Of a stretch of 38,828 bases of DNA, positions 1 through 9,900 are shown piece after piece. Origin of the DNA: Zetaproteobacteria bacterium. GTDB taxonomy: Bacteria > Bdellovibrionota_B > Oligoflexia > Oligoflexales > Bog-1112. The stretch is from assembly GCA_028817975.1 (NCBI GenBank), contig JAPPOJ010000262.1, positions 1-38,828 on the forward strand, written 5' to 3'. The position numbers were made by a program, and so were the translations under genes. Position 1 is the stretch's first letter; every line of letters starts with the position of its first letter. Under the pieces are notes generated by a model. The model was not told the DNA's origin. It did no database searches and saw only the letters and a list, made by a program, of their open reading frames with translations.

Positions 1-60
1 TCTTTTTTCTGAGCATACAATGAAATACCCAGATTTGAGTGCAGCTTAAACGTTATTGTC

Positions 61-64
61 GGAG
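61..64 (+). promoter_or_regulatory. Ribosome binding site fixing a TTG start
   Basis: GGAG lies 7 nt before TTG 72. The same GGAG-7-TTG arrangement recurs at actB, which supports TTG 72 over GTG 39 as the start. Confidence 0.55.
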
Positions 65-71
65 TTATCGA

Positions 72-1898
72 TTGCAAAATATTATAGAAGATAAATCGGT
101 TCCAAGCCCTTTTCCTGTGGGGGCTTGGGGCGAAGAGCTAGGCAAGTATTCAGAGTCAGATCGTAAGTGGTTGCTTCATGCTGCAAGTGTTGAGAAAATG
201 GAAGTCAATTTCTTGGCTGCAGATGATAATGAACAAAAGTTGTTACGTAAGTTTTTGCGTCAGGAAAAAAAGATACCTTCTTTGGCCGAGCTGCTAGCTT
301 TGAATAGTAACTCTTTGCTAGAGCGGCGAGGCTGGGGGAAAACCGCAGCCAAGAGATTGGCAGCGTTTCAGCTGCGCTTGTCGGCAAGCTTGCTGGAGAA
401 CCGAGACAATCTGTTGTCTTTGGTGCAGGATAATTCAAAGCCAGCGCCTATCGTATTTCGTAAGGTGGCCAACTTCGATTTGGGTTGGATTGATGAGGCT
501 TTGGTCGCGGATATGGATTATGGCTTAGCCTGTCTTTCTGAAGAGATGAGGACTATTGCCCGTGGTCGTTGGGCTTACCAGTCCGAGGCGATGTCTCTAG
601 AAGAAATTGGGATGAAGTTTGATAAAACACGTGAGCGTGTGCGGCAGCTGCAAGAAGATTTCAATCGCACGATTTGTATTAGTCTGCGGGTTGGGGGGCA
701 GTTTCTCCGCCATAATCTTAAGCGTTTTCCTGAGTCTTCTGCCAGCCAGTTGCTACCAAAGTTTTTTGCGCGTTTCACCAACCAAAAGCGTTTTTATCAG
801 TTTTTAGATATGTGCTGTGGACTCACTGGGAAGGAAAGCTTTCTAGAATCTCAGTGGATTGACTTTCAACAGATATCTTTGGGGGAGTTAGAAGCTTTTT
901 ATGCCAGTGTTGCCGGCCCTTATAACCGAGTGGACCTGCTTTTGGCGATTCAGAATATTTATAAGTTTAGCCCTTTGCAAGCTGGTGAGTGGCTTGACCA
1001 CTTGATTTGTATAGGGCGTTTGGTTCCTTCAGGAGGGGGGCTGTATCCCCATGGGTTGCATAAAAATATTGCGGTAGCTCATGCGTTGCTGAGCTATCCT
1101 GAGGGGTTACACTGGACTCAAGTTTATCGTGAAATTCAGCGTAAAAACTTGCTGCGTGTTCAGCTGAATGACCAGCGCTTGGATGCCTCATTTACGGAAA
1201 ATCAGTTTATTTATCTTGTGAACCAAGGGACTTACTGTCATCGCCGCTTTATGAAAGTTTCGTCGGCGCAGGCTGAAAAGTTGATTAGTTGGACCCGCTC
1301 GCGCTTAAGCCTTTCTCCTGGCGAGAAGTTTCACCTTTTGGGTCTGTGGCAGGAGCTATGTTCTCAGCAGGGTGAGGTGTGTGATTATTTTCACTACCGC
1401 CATGTCATTTCTGTCTATGGTGAAAAATTTGGTGTCTATTTTAGTGGTGCGTCTCGGAATGACACTGTTTCTATGGAAGAGAATGCGGTAAAGAAGACGA
1501 GTCGTTCGGATGTTTTGAACGTGTTGATTCAAGCTGGATGTGTGCTCCATTACGACGAGATTATGTCACGTTTAGGGCGTCGTGGATCAAGTTTGGTCTT
1601 AAATGCTTTGTACGCTTTGCGTGAAGAGCGTCAGGTTGTTTTTCTTGGCAGACAACGCTACGCCACCTTGGATGTTGCTTTTGCAAAACTGAATATTGCC
1701 AAAGCCTCCGACCTTGTCATCGCGACCTGTAAAAGTAGAGATGGTATTGCTCGTATGGAAACGTTAGTGCAGGTGTTGAATCAGAAATTCGGTCTCCAAG
1801 AGTCTCGATCCTTTTATTCTGCCTTTTTGCGTATGTTTGGCTCCTTAAATGGTTGGACTGTAGAGTCTGGGCGCGTAAAATTACGCAGTCGAGCTTAA
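72..1898 (+). CDS. Multidomain DNA-binding protein with alpha-CTD-like, sigma-4-like and winged-helix-like modules
   Basis: The function is not known; the domain content points to transcription or DNA control. I place the start at TTG 72 because GGAG (61-64) sits 7 nt upstream; an upstream GTG at 39 lacks such a site. The product is 608 aa. Residues about 70-105 read like the helix-hairpin of the RNA polymerase alpha C-terminal domain (SLAELLALNSNSLLERRGWG). Residues about 175-205 carry a sigma-70 region 4-like helix-turn-helix (SLEEIGMKFDKTRERVRQLQ). Two later segments, around IAVAHALLSYPEGLHW and VLNVLIQAGCVLHYDEI, look like winged helices of the HARE-HTH type. I see no signal peptide or membrane segment. 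It is convergent with uvrC. The HTH call is fairly secure; the winged-helix calls are inference. It is not a true sigma factor, since no region 2 is visible. Confidence 0.7.
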   Translation: MQNIIEDKSVPSPFPVGAWGEELGKYSESDRKWLLHAASVEKMEVNFLAADDNEQKLLRKFLRQEKKIPSLAELLALNSNSLLERRGWGKTAAKRLAAFQLRLSASLLENRDNLLSLVQDNSKPAPIVFRKVANFDLGWIDEALVADMDYGLACLSEEMRTIARGRWAYQSEAMSLEEIGMKFDKTRERVRQLQEDFNRTICISLRVGGQFLRHNLKRFPESSASQLLPKFFARFTNQKRFYQFLDMCCGLTGKESFLESQWIDFQQISLGELEAFYASVAGPYNRVDLLLAIQNIYKFSPLQAGEWLDHLICIGRLVPSGGGLYPHGLHKNIAVAHALLSYPEGLHWTQVYREIQRKNLLRVQLNDQRLDASFTENQFIYLVNQGTYCHRRFMKVSSAQAEKLISWTRSRLSLSPGEKFHLLGLWQELCSQQGEVCDYFHYRHVISVYGEKFGVYFSGASRNDTVSMEENAVKKTSRSDVLNVLIQAGCVLHYDEIMSRLGRRGSSLVLNALYALREERQVVFLGRQRYATLDVAFAKLNIAKASDLVIATCKSRDGIARMETLVQVLNQKFGLQESRSFYSAFLRMFGSLNGWTVESGRVKLRSRA

Positions 1899-1900
1899 GA

Positions 1901-1917
1901 GCAAAGACTTACTTTGC
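1901..1917. terminator. Possible hairpin between convergent genes
   Basis: GCAAAG and CTTTGC form a perfect 6-bp stem around a 5-nt loop in the 31-bp gap between the preceding plus-strand gene and uvrC. There is no T-run on either side, so intrinsic termination is uncertain. Confidence 0.3.
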
Positions 1918-1929
1918 CCTGCTATGAGG

Positions 1930-3828
1930 CTAGTCTGTATCGAATGTGCTGTCGTTATTTTCAATGCCCTTTGCCTCATGGTTGGGTGAGAGGTGTCTTT
2001 CGATGCTTTCTTTCAGCCTTTGTGCGGTTGCTAAAGACATTCCCCTTACTTTTTGTGCAATTTCAACAGCACTCAACGTTCCAATCATTTCTAAGTCGGT
2101 AAAATGTTCTAATACCCTTTTGCGTAGAACAGGCCCTATTCCGGGAATCTTCAGTAGACTGGGGGTTTGGCGGATCTTTTGCCGCCGCTTTCTGTGATGA
2201 GAGATCGCAAAACGGTGTGCTTCATCGCGTATTTTAGTGACCAGTCCGCATACGGGGCTTGCAGGATCGAGTTCAATCGTTTGGGGGGGCGCGCGTAGGA
2301 TAAGGCGCTCGGCCGTATGAATGGGGCTGTGCTGGGAGCCCGCAGTCTTGGTACGAGCTTTTGCTAGTCCTATAACAGTAATATGTTGCTTGGATTTTTC
2401 TTCGAGAGCGCCCCAGGCGGCTTCGAGCTGTCCTTTCCCCCCGTCGATAATGAGTAAGTGAGGGTCGGGACGTTGGCTATTTTGCTTGAAACGCCTGCGC
2501 AGCACCTGTGCAATGGAGTGATAGTCGTCAGGGGTTTGAGTTTCATCACACACGTTGTAAAGGCGGTATTCGTTTTTATCCGGTTTTCCTTGTGTGAAGC
2601 AGACGATTGCAGCAACTGTGGCGGTACCTTGAAAGTGAGAGATATCGATGCACTCTATTCTTTCGGGGCTTGTGCTCATGACACAAAGATTTTGTAAAGT
2701 TGCGAGTGCGATTTCGTTGGGTTGTGCAAAGATCTTTTGATGCTCTGCATGTAAGTGAGCATTTTTTTTAGCGGTGTTGGAGAGAGTGCGTACTTCTCCC
2801 TTTTGAAGAGGTTTTATTTGAGGCTGTGCGCCCTGTTCTGTCAAAACTCTTTCTAAGAGGGAGCAACTTTCTTCGGTAAGTGGGCTGAAGATATTCTCTG
2901 GAGCTGTATGTTGACTGTAGTAGTTGGTCAAGAAGGAGAGAATGGTTTCTTCCTGTGTTTGTAAGACGAGGCCCATCACCTGATTGAAATGCCCGAGTAG
3001 CTTATTATTTCTAACCATGCAAATAGAAACGCTGATATTTTCTTGGTCGGATTCCACCCAATCAATCACGTCGGCGTTTGACAGGAATTTGTATTGTACA
3101 TTTTGATTGCTTTGAAATTTTTTCAGTGCAGAGAGTTGGTCTCGAATTTTAGCTGCAAGCTCGTAGCTTTCTTGGTGACTTGCTTGCCACATTTTTTCAT
3201 TGAGCTGGTTCAAAAGTTGCTTCTTTCGACCTTTTAACCATTGAGTGGCTTCTTGGAGCACTGCGATATATTGGGTTCGGTCCACGTGGCGGGTGCACTG
3301 ACCTAAGCACTTATGCATATGAAAATATAAACATGGTCGTTTGGCGTGATTAAACTCATGTTCCCCACAACGTATGAGAGGGAAAATTTCGTATATACAG
3401 TCAAGAACTAGGCTAAGTTCGGCTGTCTGTGCAAAGGGGCCAATGTACTCGGCTTTGTCACCTTCCTTTTTTTTGCGTACGACCTGTAGTCGTGGCCATG
3501 TCGCGTCCCAGTCAATGCGTACCATTGGGTATTGTTTGTCATCTCTTAGAAGAACGTTGTACTTGGGCTGATGGTGCTGAATGAGGTTGCGCTCTAATAA
3601 GAGAGCTTCAACTTCAGTCGTGACGGTGATGTATTGAAGGTCGTGGATTTGGGCTAATAACGCACGAGTTTTGAGTGAGTGGCTCTCCAGATTGCGAAAG
3701 TAGGATTGAACCCGCGAATAGAGATTTTTGGCCTTGCCGATATAGATGACTTTTTGAAGGCGATCATACATGAGGTAGACGCCGCAGACTTTAGGGAGTG
3801 AGCGGACTTTCTGACGAAGTATAGTCAC
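1930..3828 (-). CDS. uvrC: UvrABC excinuclease subunit C
   Basis: Makes the dual incisions in nucleotide excision repair after UvrA/UvrB damage recognition; cytoplasmic. At 632 aa it is close to the usual family length. The N-terminal GIY-YIG nuclease is visible (CGVYLMYDRLQKVIYIGKAK, residues about 15-34). A UVR-type coiled segment follows near 205-235 (ESYELAAKIRDQLSALKKF), then the RNase H-like C-terminal nuclease (IECIDISHFQG, LLIIDGGKGQLEAAW) and tandem helix-hairpin-helix motifs at the end (LLKIPGIGPVLRKRVLEHF). The start is GTG 3828. Its Shine-Dalgarno AAGGA overlaps the uvrB stop codon (TAAGGA), so translation is probably coupled to uvrB. Adjacent uvrB-uvrC with a 9-bp gap suggests one operon; uvrA is not in the window. 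Confidence 0.97.
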   Translation of the reverse strand: MTILRQKVRSLPKVCGVYLMYDRLQKVIYIGKAKNLYSRVQSYFRNLESHSLKTRALLAQIHDLQYITVTTEVEALLLERNLIQHHQPKYNVLLRDDKQYPMVRIDWDATWPRLQVVRKKKEGDKAEYIGPFAQTAELSLVLDCIYEIFPLIRCGEHEFNHAKRPCLYFHMHKCLGQCTRHVDRTQYIAVLQEATQWLKGRKKQLLNQLNEKMWQASHQESYELAAKIRDQLSALKKFQSNQNVQYKFLSNADVIDWVESDQENISVSICMVRNNKLLGHFNQVMGLVLQTQEETILSFLTNYYSQHTAPENIFSPLTEESCSLLERVLTEQGAQPQIKPLQKGEVRTLSNTAKKNAHLHAEHQKIFAQPNEIALATLQNLCVMSTSPERIECIDISHFQGTATVAAIVCFTQGKPDKNEYRLYNVCDETQTPDDYHSIAQVLRRRFKQNSQRPDPHLLIIDGGKGQLEAAWGALEEKSKQHITVIGLAKARTKTAGSQHSPIHTAERLILRAPPQTIELDPASPVCGLVTKIRDEAHRFAISHHRKRRQKIRQTPSLLKIPGIGPVLRKRVLEHFTDLEMIGTLSAVEIAQKVRGMSLATAQRLKESIERHLSPNHEAKGIENNDSTFDTD

Positions 3829-3837
3829 GGTGAGTCC

Positions 3838-5871
3838 TTAGTTGGTTTGGTCGATCCACAATGCGAGGGCCGACTTCATCTCGGTAATTTCATCTCTCAG
3901 GGTGGCAGCATTTTCAAACTCTAGTTGTGCAGCTGCTTTTTGCATTTTTTTCTGCTGGGTGCGAATTCTTTTTTCAAGTTCAGCAGGTGTTTTTACTCCC
4001 CACAGTTCGATTTGCTGTTGCATCGAGTCTGTGTTGGACATTGCTTCTGCACCTTCGTGCAGTGGCTTGAGGAGTCCATAAATGACCCGAAGATCCTGTT
4101 GTACAGGTTTGAGAACAGTTTTAGGCTGAATATCATTTTTTTGGTTGTAGGCCAATTGTTTTTGTCGCCTTCTTTCGGTCTCTTCGATCGCAAGTTTCAT
4201 GGAGTCCGTGATGTGATCGGCGTAGAGAATGGCTTTGCCACAGTCATTGCGTGCTGCACGCCCGATAATTTGGATGAGAGATGCTCTAGAGCGTAAGAAG
4301 CCTTCTTTATCGGCATCCATAACAGCTACGAGGGCGACCTCGGGGACATCGATCCCTTCTCGTAGTAGATTGATTCCTATCAATACATCGAACTTTCCCA
4401 GACGTAATTGGCGCAGTAAGTCCGCACGGGTTAATGCATCAATATCTGAGTGTAAATACTCGACGCGAAACCCCTGTTCACGATAGTGTTTGCATAAGTC
4501 TTCGGCCATACGCTTGGTGAGTGTGGTAATCATGACGCGAAAGCCGGCTGCGATTGTTTTAGTCATTTGTGTTTGAAGATGATCGACCTGGAGGTGTGCA
4601 CTCACGACCTCTACTTGGGGGTCCAACAACCCTGTGGGGCGTATAATTTGCTCGGTTAGATTCTTGGAGGAGAGTTGTAGCTCGCGTGGACTTGGTGTAG
4701 CAGACACATAAAGAATGCGGTTATTGCGTGAGAGAAACTCTTCAAAATTTAGAGGGCGGTTGTCCAGTGCTGCGGGCAGACGGAAACCGTACTCCACGAG
4801 GTTGCTTTTACGTGACCTATCCCCGTTAAACATCCCGCCTATTTGCGAGACGGTAATATGACTCTCGTCGATGATGGTGAGAAAGTCTTTGGGGAAGTAA
4901 TCGAGCAAACATGGCGGGGGTTCGCCGGGGAGTAAGCCGGTGAGATATCGGGAGTAGTTTTCAATGCCTGGACAAAAGCCTAGTTGCTCGAAAGATTCAA
5001 TGTCTGCCATGGTTCTTTCTTCTAACCTGGCTGCCTCGGCATGTCTTTGTAAGCTTTTGAGTTGCCTGAGTCGCACACCTAGATCGCTGAGAATGTTTTG
5101 TACGATGCTATGAATGGCTTTTTGGCTTGCGATATAGTGGCTGCCTGGGTAGATGGAAACTTTATCGACGGCCTTTAACGGTCGCCCTGAAAGAGCATCG
5201 ATGAGCATGATTTCTTCAATACTATCCCCAAAAAAGCAGATCCGTACAGCTTCGTCACGTTGGTGTGCAGGAAGAATGTCAACTTGCTCTCCTCGGACGC
5301 GAAACTTGCCACGACTCAGGTCGAGGTCGTTACGGCTGTATTGGAGCTCGATGAGAGAGCGGAGCAAGCTATCACGCGTAAGTGTGTCGTTGGTGGCTAA
5401 ATGAATGACCTGTTCTGCATAGGTTTCGGGTGATCCTAGGCCATAAATGCAGCTTACACTGGCGACAATAATGGTGTTAGGCTTTTCGAAAAGAAACCGG
5501 GTCGCTTCGTGACGCATCTTATCAATATCTTCATTGATGGCGCTGTCTTTCTCGATATAGGTGTCCGAAGCTGGGATATAGGCTTCGGGCTGATAATAGT
5601 CGTAGTAGCTGATAAAGTAGCCGACATTTTCTTTGGGGAAATATTCTTTGAACTCAAGGTACAGCTGAGCAGCGAGTGTCTTGTTGGGAGCAATAATCAG
5701 AGTCGGGAGCTGTAGCTTAGAGATAACATTGGCCATGGTAAAGGTTTTTCCCGACCCAGTCACTCCCATCAACACGTGGTGTTGCTGGCCTGAAGTAAAT
5801 GCGTTTACAATAGATGCTATAGCTTGGGGCTGATCTCCTTGGGGGGTGTATTTCGAATGTACTTTGAACAC
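3838..5871 (-). CDS. uvrB: UvrABC excinuclease subunit B (helicase-like)
   Basis: Damage-verification ATPase of nucleotide excision repair; it is loaded by UvrA and recruits UvrC. The 677-aa product is full length. Walker A reads GVTGSGKTFTMANVI (residues about 36-50). The DNA-inserting beta-hairpin region is present (SYYDYYQPEAYIPASDTYIE), as are the DESH Walker B motif and the C-terminal helicase motifs (LIGINLLREGIDVPEVALV, IQIIGRAARN). The final 40 residues form the UVR domain that contacts UvrC. The start is GTG 5871 with AGGA about 6 nt upstream. It is divergent from the act operon across a 324-bp gap. I found no convincing LexA box, so SOS control cannot be claimed. Confidence 0.98.
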   Translation of the reverse strand: MFKVHSKYTPQGDQPQAIASIVNAFTSGQQHHVLMGVTGSGKTFTMANVISKLQLPTLIIAPNKTLAAQLYLEFKEYFPKENVGYFISYYDYYQPEAYIPASDTYIEKDSAINEDIDKMRHEATRFLFEKPNTIIVASVSCIYGLGSPETYAEQVIHLATNDTLTRDSLLRSLIELQYSRNDLDLSRGKFRVRGEQVDILPAHQRDEAVRICFFGDSIEEIMLIDALSGRPLKAVDKVSIYPGSHYIASQKAIHSIVQNILSDLGVRLRQLKSLQRHAEAARLEERTMADIESFEQLGFCPGIENYSRYLTGLLPGEPPPCLLDYFPKDFLTIIDESHITVSQIGGMFNGDRSRKSNLVEYGFRLPAALDNRPLNFEEFLSRNNRILYVSATPSPRELQLSSKNLTEQIIRPTGLLDPQVEVVSAHLQVDHLQTQMTKTIAAGFRVMITTLTKRMAEDLCKHYREQGFRVEYLHSDIDALTRADLLRQLRLGKFDVLIGINLLREGIDVPEVALVAVMDADKEGFLRSRASLIQIIGRAARNDCGKAILYADHITDSMKLAIEETERRRQKQLAYNQKNDIQPKTVLKPVQQDLRVIYGLLKPLHEGAEAMSNTDSMQQQIELWGVKTPAELEKRIRTQQKKMQKAAAQLEFENAATLRDEITEMKSALALWIDQTN

Positions 5872-6195
5872 GATATATCCTGACTGATGAAGGGTGATGT
5901 GTTGAATGTGCTAGCTCAGGCAAGTGGCAGTGTGTTTTTGCCTTGGGTGTTGCCTGTGGGAGCTTCGAAAAAAGGTACGTGTGCTTTAATCTTACACAAG
6001 AGCTTTGAAGTGCCATCGTTTTCATACTACACTAGTCTAGGCTGTTGAAAGGGTGGCTGGTTTGTTGCGTGGAAGATTATAGAGTTTGTAGGATATTTTT
6101 GAAACAGATTCATTTTCGTCGTTTGCAGTTGAACTACCTTCCGCGTTAAGCTAACTTAGCTACGGAAGAAAACGAGGATAAATAAGGAACCTGGC
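5872..6195. other. Divergent intergenic region uvrB / actA
   Basis: This 324-bp gap must hold the promoters of uvrB (minus) and the act operon (plus). I cannot pick a confident -35/-10 pair for either. The only clear structure is the stem-loop at 6138-6168, just before the actA ribosome binding site. No coding region is convincing here. Confidence 0.5.
6138..6168 (+). promoter_or_regulatory. Imperfect stem-loop in the act operon leader
   Basis: CTTCCG (6138-6143) pairs with CGGAAG (6163-6168). Inside, TAAG (6147-6150) pairs with CTTA (6155-6158) around the loop CTAA. It ends 27 nt before the actA ATG and 15 nt before its AAGGA. It could be an mRNA leader structure or an operator. Confidence 0.35.
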
Positions 6196-6819
6196 ATGGT
6201 CTTGCGATTTTGTTGGATTGCGTTGACAGCAACTTGTTTGTTGATGAGTGGCAGCAGTTACGCTTGGTGGATGTGGACACCTGGTGACCATGTCGATGAC
6301 TCGACACAGAATATGTTTGACTATGGCTATCACCCCAAGCAGCCTATCGATTTTAGCCACGAGCTGCACGCGGGTAAGCGAGAAATACCTTGTCAGTATT
6401 GCCATTCTGCAGCAAGGCGGTCCATCTCTGCTGGGATTCCAAGTATGCATACCTGTATGGGGTGCCATCAGTACGTGCGTACGGATAAAGAACCCATTCA
6501 ATTTTTGACCCAGAAGTATCAGGAACAAGACCCTATTCGTTGGACTAAAGTAAACGACCTCCCCGACTATGTCAGGTTTAGTCATCAAGCTCATCTTGGT
6601 GCTAAGGATCATGAAGGGAAGCTGCTACTCGGTGAGGACGAAGATCAGGTTTGTATCGCGTGTCATGGTCCAGTAAAGGAGATGACGACCTATGCGCAAT
6701 GGACGCCGTTGCAAATGGGGTGGTGTATTAGCTGTCATAATCAAAAACGTGAACCGGAATCCCCAGGAGCAGAGCCAAAGAATTTCGCTGCTGTGTCATG
6801 TAATACTTGTCATTATTAG
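6196..6819 (+). CDS. actA: Alternative complex III pentaheme cytochrome c subunit ActA
   Basis: Periplasm-facing electron-transfer subunit of alternative complex III (quinol:cytochrome c oxidoreductase). The 207-aa product has an N-terminal hydrophobic signal/anchor (FCWIALTATCLLMSGSSYAW) and five CxxCH heme c motifs: CQYCH, CMGCH, CIACH, CISCH and CNTCH, the last at the extreme C-terminus. Five hemes match the ActA family. ATG 6196 has AAGGA 7 nt upstream. It is the first gene of the actABCDEF series, so its expression is probably set by the leader upstream. It is followed by a gap of about 118 nt before actB that contains a small GTGGA/TCCAC hairpin (6883-6900). Confidence 0.93.
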   Translation: MVLRFCWIALTATCLLMSGSSYAWWMWTPGDHVDDSTQNMFDYGYHPKQPIDFSHELHAGKREIPCQYCHSAARRSISAGIPSMHTCMGCHQYVRTDKEPIQFLTQKYQEQDPIRWTKVNDLPDYVRFSHQAHLGAKDHEGKLLLGEDEDQVCIACHGPVKEMTTYAQWTPLQMGWCISCHNQKREPESPGAEPKNFAAVSCNTCHY

Positions 6820-6926
6820 AGTTAGGTGAATTGGGTTTAGAATAGTAACGATTGATTAAATAGGTTTTATCGATGCTTGCTTGTGGAAACAGATGTCCAC
6901 TAGCATGACAACCTTCCTGTAGATGC

Positions 6927-6932
6927 GGAGAG
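6927..6932 (+). promoter_or_regulatory. Ribosome binding site favouring TTG start of actB
   Basis: GGAGAG lies just upstream of TTG 6938, with GGAG 7 nt away. The upstream in-frame ATG 6923 has no comparable site. TTG initiation gives an N-terminus beginning MSKQEVDELA. Confidence 0.5.
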
Positions 6933-6937
6933 TTGCT

Positions 6938-9900
6938 TTGAGTAAACAAGAAGTGGACGAATTGGCAAAGCTTGCAGAAAAACCGGAAGTCTTTGCTCCG
7001 AGTGGATCTTTTGAGGCTCCTGTCCGTGATGTGAAGCCTGGTGAGTACTATGCTTATGCTGAAGAGCGTCTCCCTGGCATTACGGAGGTTGAGGGCTCTG
7101 TGGAGGCCGACCTACCTGTAAGCCCTCAGGAGAAACTGGCCACGCAGGGCTTCTCTCTGGATCGTCGAGACGTGTTGCGGCTTTTCGGTGCGAGCGCGGT
7201 AGCTTCTTCTGCAGGCTGTATTCAAAGGCCGGAAGAGCATATCGTTTCTTATATACGTAAGCCGCGTGATCAAGTTCCGGGAGTTGCGACTCACTATGCT
7301 TCCACATGTGACGGCTGCGCCTCGAGTTGTGGCATTGTCGTTAAGACCAAGGGTGGCCGTCCGGTAAAAATTGAAGGTCATGATGAGCATCCCGTGAGTC
7401 AAGGGGCTTTGTGTGGCGTCGGTCAGGCAGGCCTGCAGGCTTTATATCATCCTGAGCGACTCAAAGGTCCTCGGGTGCGTGTTGGAGAACGTTTAGACGA
7501 AACGACTTGGGATGATGTTTTTGAGCGCATTGCGAAGACGCTTGGAAGTAAGGCCAAGATAGGTATTCTTACGGGCGCACCGTCTGGACATGCTCTCGAA
7601 TTTTATAAGGAAGTCCTGTCTAACATGGGCCAAGGTGAGGATCAACTCTACACCTGGGAGCCAAATGGCTTGTTTACTTCGATTGCGAAGGCCCACGAGT
7701 TCGCCTTTGGTGAGCTAGATCTGCCTCGGGTAGAGCTAAGCTCTGCTCAGTTAGTTGTTGGCATTTCTTCTGATTTTCTGGATGTTGGGACCGCTCCTGT
7801 TTTTCATGGGAAGGGCTTTTCGCGTGGACATGCCTATGCTTTGGGTAAACGTGGTAGGTTTGTGGCTTTTGAAAGCAACTATACGCTTACAGGAGCGAAG
7901 GCCGATGAGCGTCATGTTATTAACCCTGGGGCAGAGGTTCTCGTAACTTTGCTGTTGGTACGCTCCCTGATGGAGGAGCCTGGCTCGCGTGGTTCTGTAG
8001 CCCAAAGAAAACAAATAGCCGATATTTTGGAGTTGCAAAAGTCTGTTTTAGACGAAGCTTATGCAAAAGTTGGTATTGAGAAGACTGTATTTGATGAGCT
8101 CGCGCACAGCCTACTACAAATGCCAAGTGTCATCCTAGCGGGTGGTAGCTCGGTGTTTGATCACAATGCGACCCAGCTCCAGCTTGCAGCGATATTTGCG
8201 AACATCTTAATAGGCTCCTATGGTGCGACTCTGATGTTTGAGGATGGCTGGATGCCGTGTCCTGTCGTGCCGGGGGACCTGAAACGTCTTTTAAGTAATG
8301 CAGAAGATCTCGACGCGCTGATTGTGGTGGACACCAATCCTATTTTCTCGGCTCCGCCTAGTTGGGAAGTTAGGAAAGTGCTTGAGAGGATTCCATTTGT
8401 AGTTTCTATCCAGAACTTTCCAAATGAAATGGACGATGTTGCTGAGTTTGTGTTACCGAATAATCACTACTTAGAATCTTGGGGAGATGCCCAGCCTGTA
8501 GCCGGATTCTGGTCTATGCGTCAGCCAGTTGTGCGCTCCACTACCAATAGCCGTCAAGCGGAAGATATCTTGTTATGGGTCTTGGCCTACATGGAGAAAA
8601 GTCTTCCTTATAAAGATTATCGGGCGTATCTCAGAAAACGTTGGCAGAAAATCTACGATATGTCCGGTACGAAGGTTTCTTATGACCACTTTTTGCAGGC
8701 CGTTACTCGGCGTGGCTTCGTGGGTCGCTTGCAGACACGTACTGTGGCAGAGCTGTCTAATGTGAGAGATCACTTTCGTGGCCTTCCTGAGCCTTTGACA
8801 GAGCTTAGTCTTATTTCTCCTTTAGACTCGCGACTACATGACGGGCGTTATGCTCACTTGCCAGTGCTCCAGGAGGCAGGAGATCCGATCACGACGATCA
8901 CTTGGGACACTTGGGCGGGATTTAACCCACATACAATGGAGGCCCGTGGGATACGTCAAGGGCAAGTTGTGAAAGTTAAATCCAGTGTTGGCGAAATAGA
9001 AGTGACGGCTTTCGCAGTTCCTGGAGTGCATAAGAATCTTGTGGTTGTTCCCCGAGGGAATGGACATCAAGATCACCGCTCGACGATCTCTTATAAAAAT
9101 GGTGTGAATCCACTTCCGTTGTTTTTGAGGGCTGAAGATCGATATAGTGGGCAGCCGGTGACGTCGAATCAAAAGATCGAAGTTGTGGTGACAGAGAAAA
9201 GATACCGTTTAGCCGCTTTACAAAAGACGTCTGACATTGGTGAGCGTTCCGATATTATTAAGAAACACTCGTTGGCTACTTTAAAGCGTAACTTTAATAA
9301 GAAGCGTGACTTAGATCATGTTCCAGACCTCTTTCCTAAGCTGGAGGAGGGAGAGTACAAGTGGGGTATGTCGATCGACTTAGATCGTTGTACGGGTTGT
9401 GGTGCCTGTATGATTGCATGCTCCGTTGAGAATAATGTTCCCCAGGTTGGGCGTGAGCAAATTCTTCTTGGGCGTACGATGCATTGGATTCGTTTGGATC
9501 GCTACTTTCATGGGGATTTGAATAATCCTAAAGCAACTTTCCAGCCGGTCATGTGTCAGCATTGCAATCATGCTCCATGTGAGGCGGTGTGTCCTGTCTA
9601 TGCAACGACACATGATGAAGAAGGCATGAATGCGATGACCTACAACCGCTGTGTAGGAACACGCTACTGTGCAAACGCCTGTCCTTATAAAGTGCGTCGC
9701 TTTAACTGGTGGACGCATAAGTGGGGAGAAATGGGGAAACGACAAATGGATCGGAATCCCAGAGCCGTGAATCCAGATGTGACGGTTCGTACGCGTGGAG
9801 TGATGGAGAAGTGCTCCTTATGTGTTGGGCGTATCCGGGATGCAAAGCATGTTGCCAAAGCTGAAGGGCGTAAAGTGAAGGATCGCGACGTTCGGACGGC

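Noticed and set aside
2-49. Open frame from the window edge ending at TAA 47-49 (possible C-terminus of an upstream gene)
   Set aside because: Only 15 codons are visible, with nothing recognisable; it may equally be leader sequence.
5872-6195. LexA/SOS box upstream of uvrB
   Set aside because: I looked for TTAC-N3-GTAA, CTGT-N8-ACAG and GTTC-type sites and saw no convincing match.
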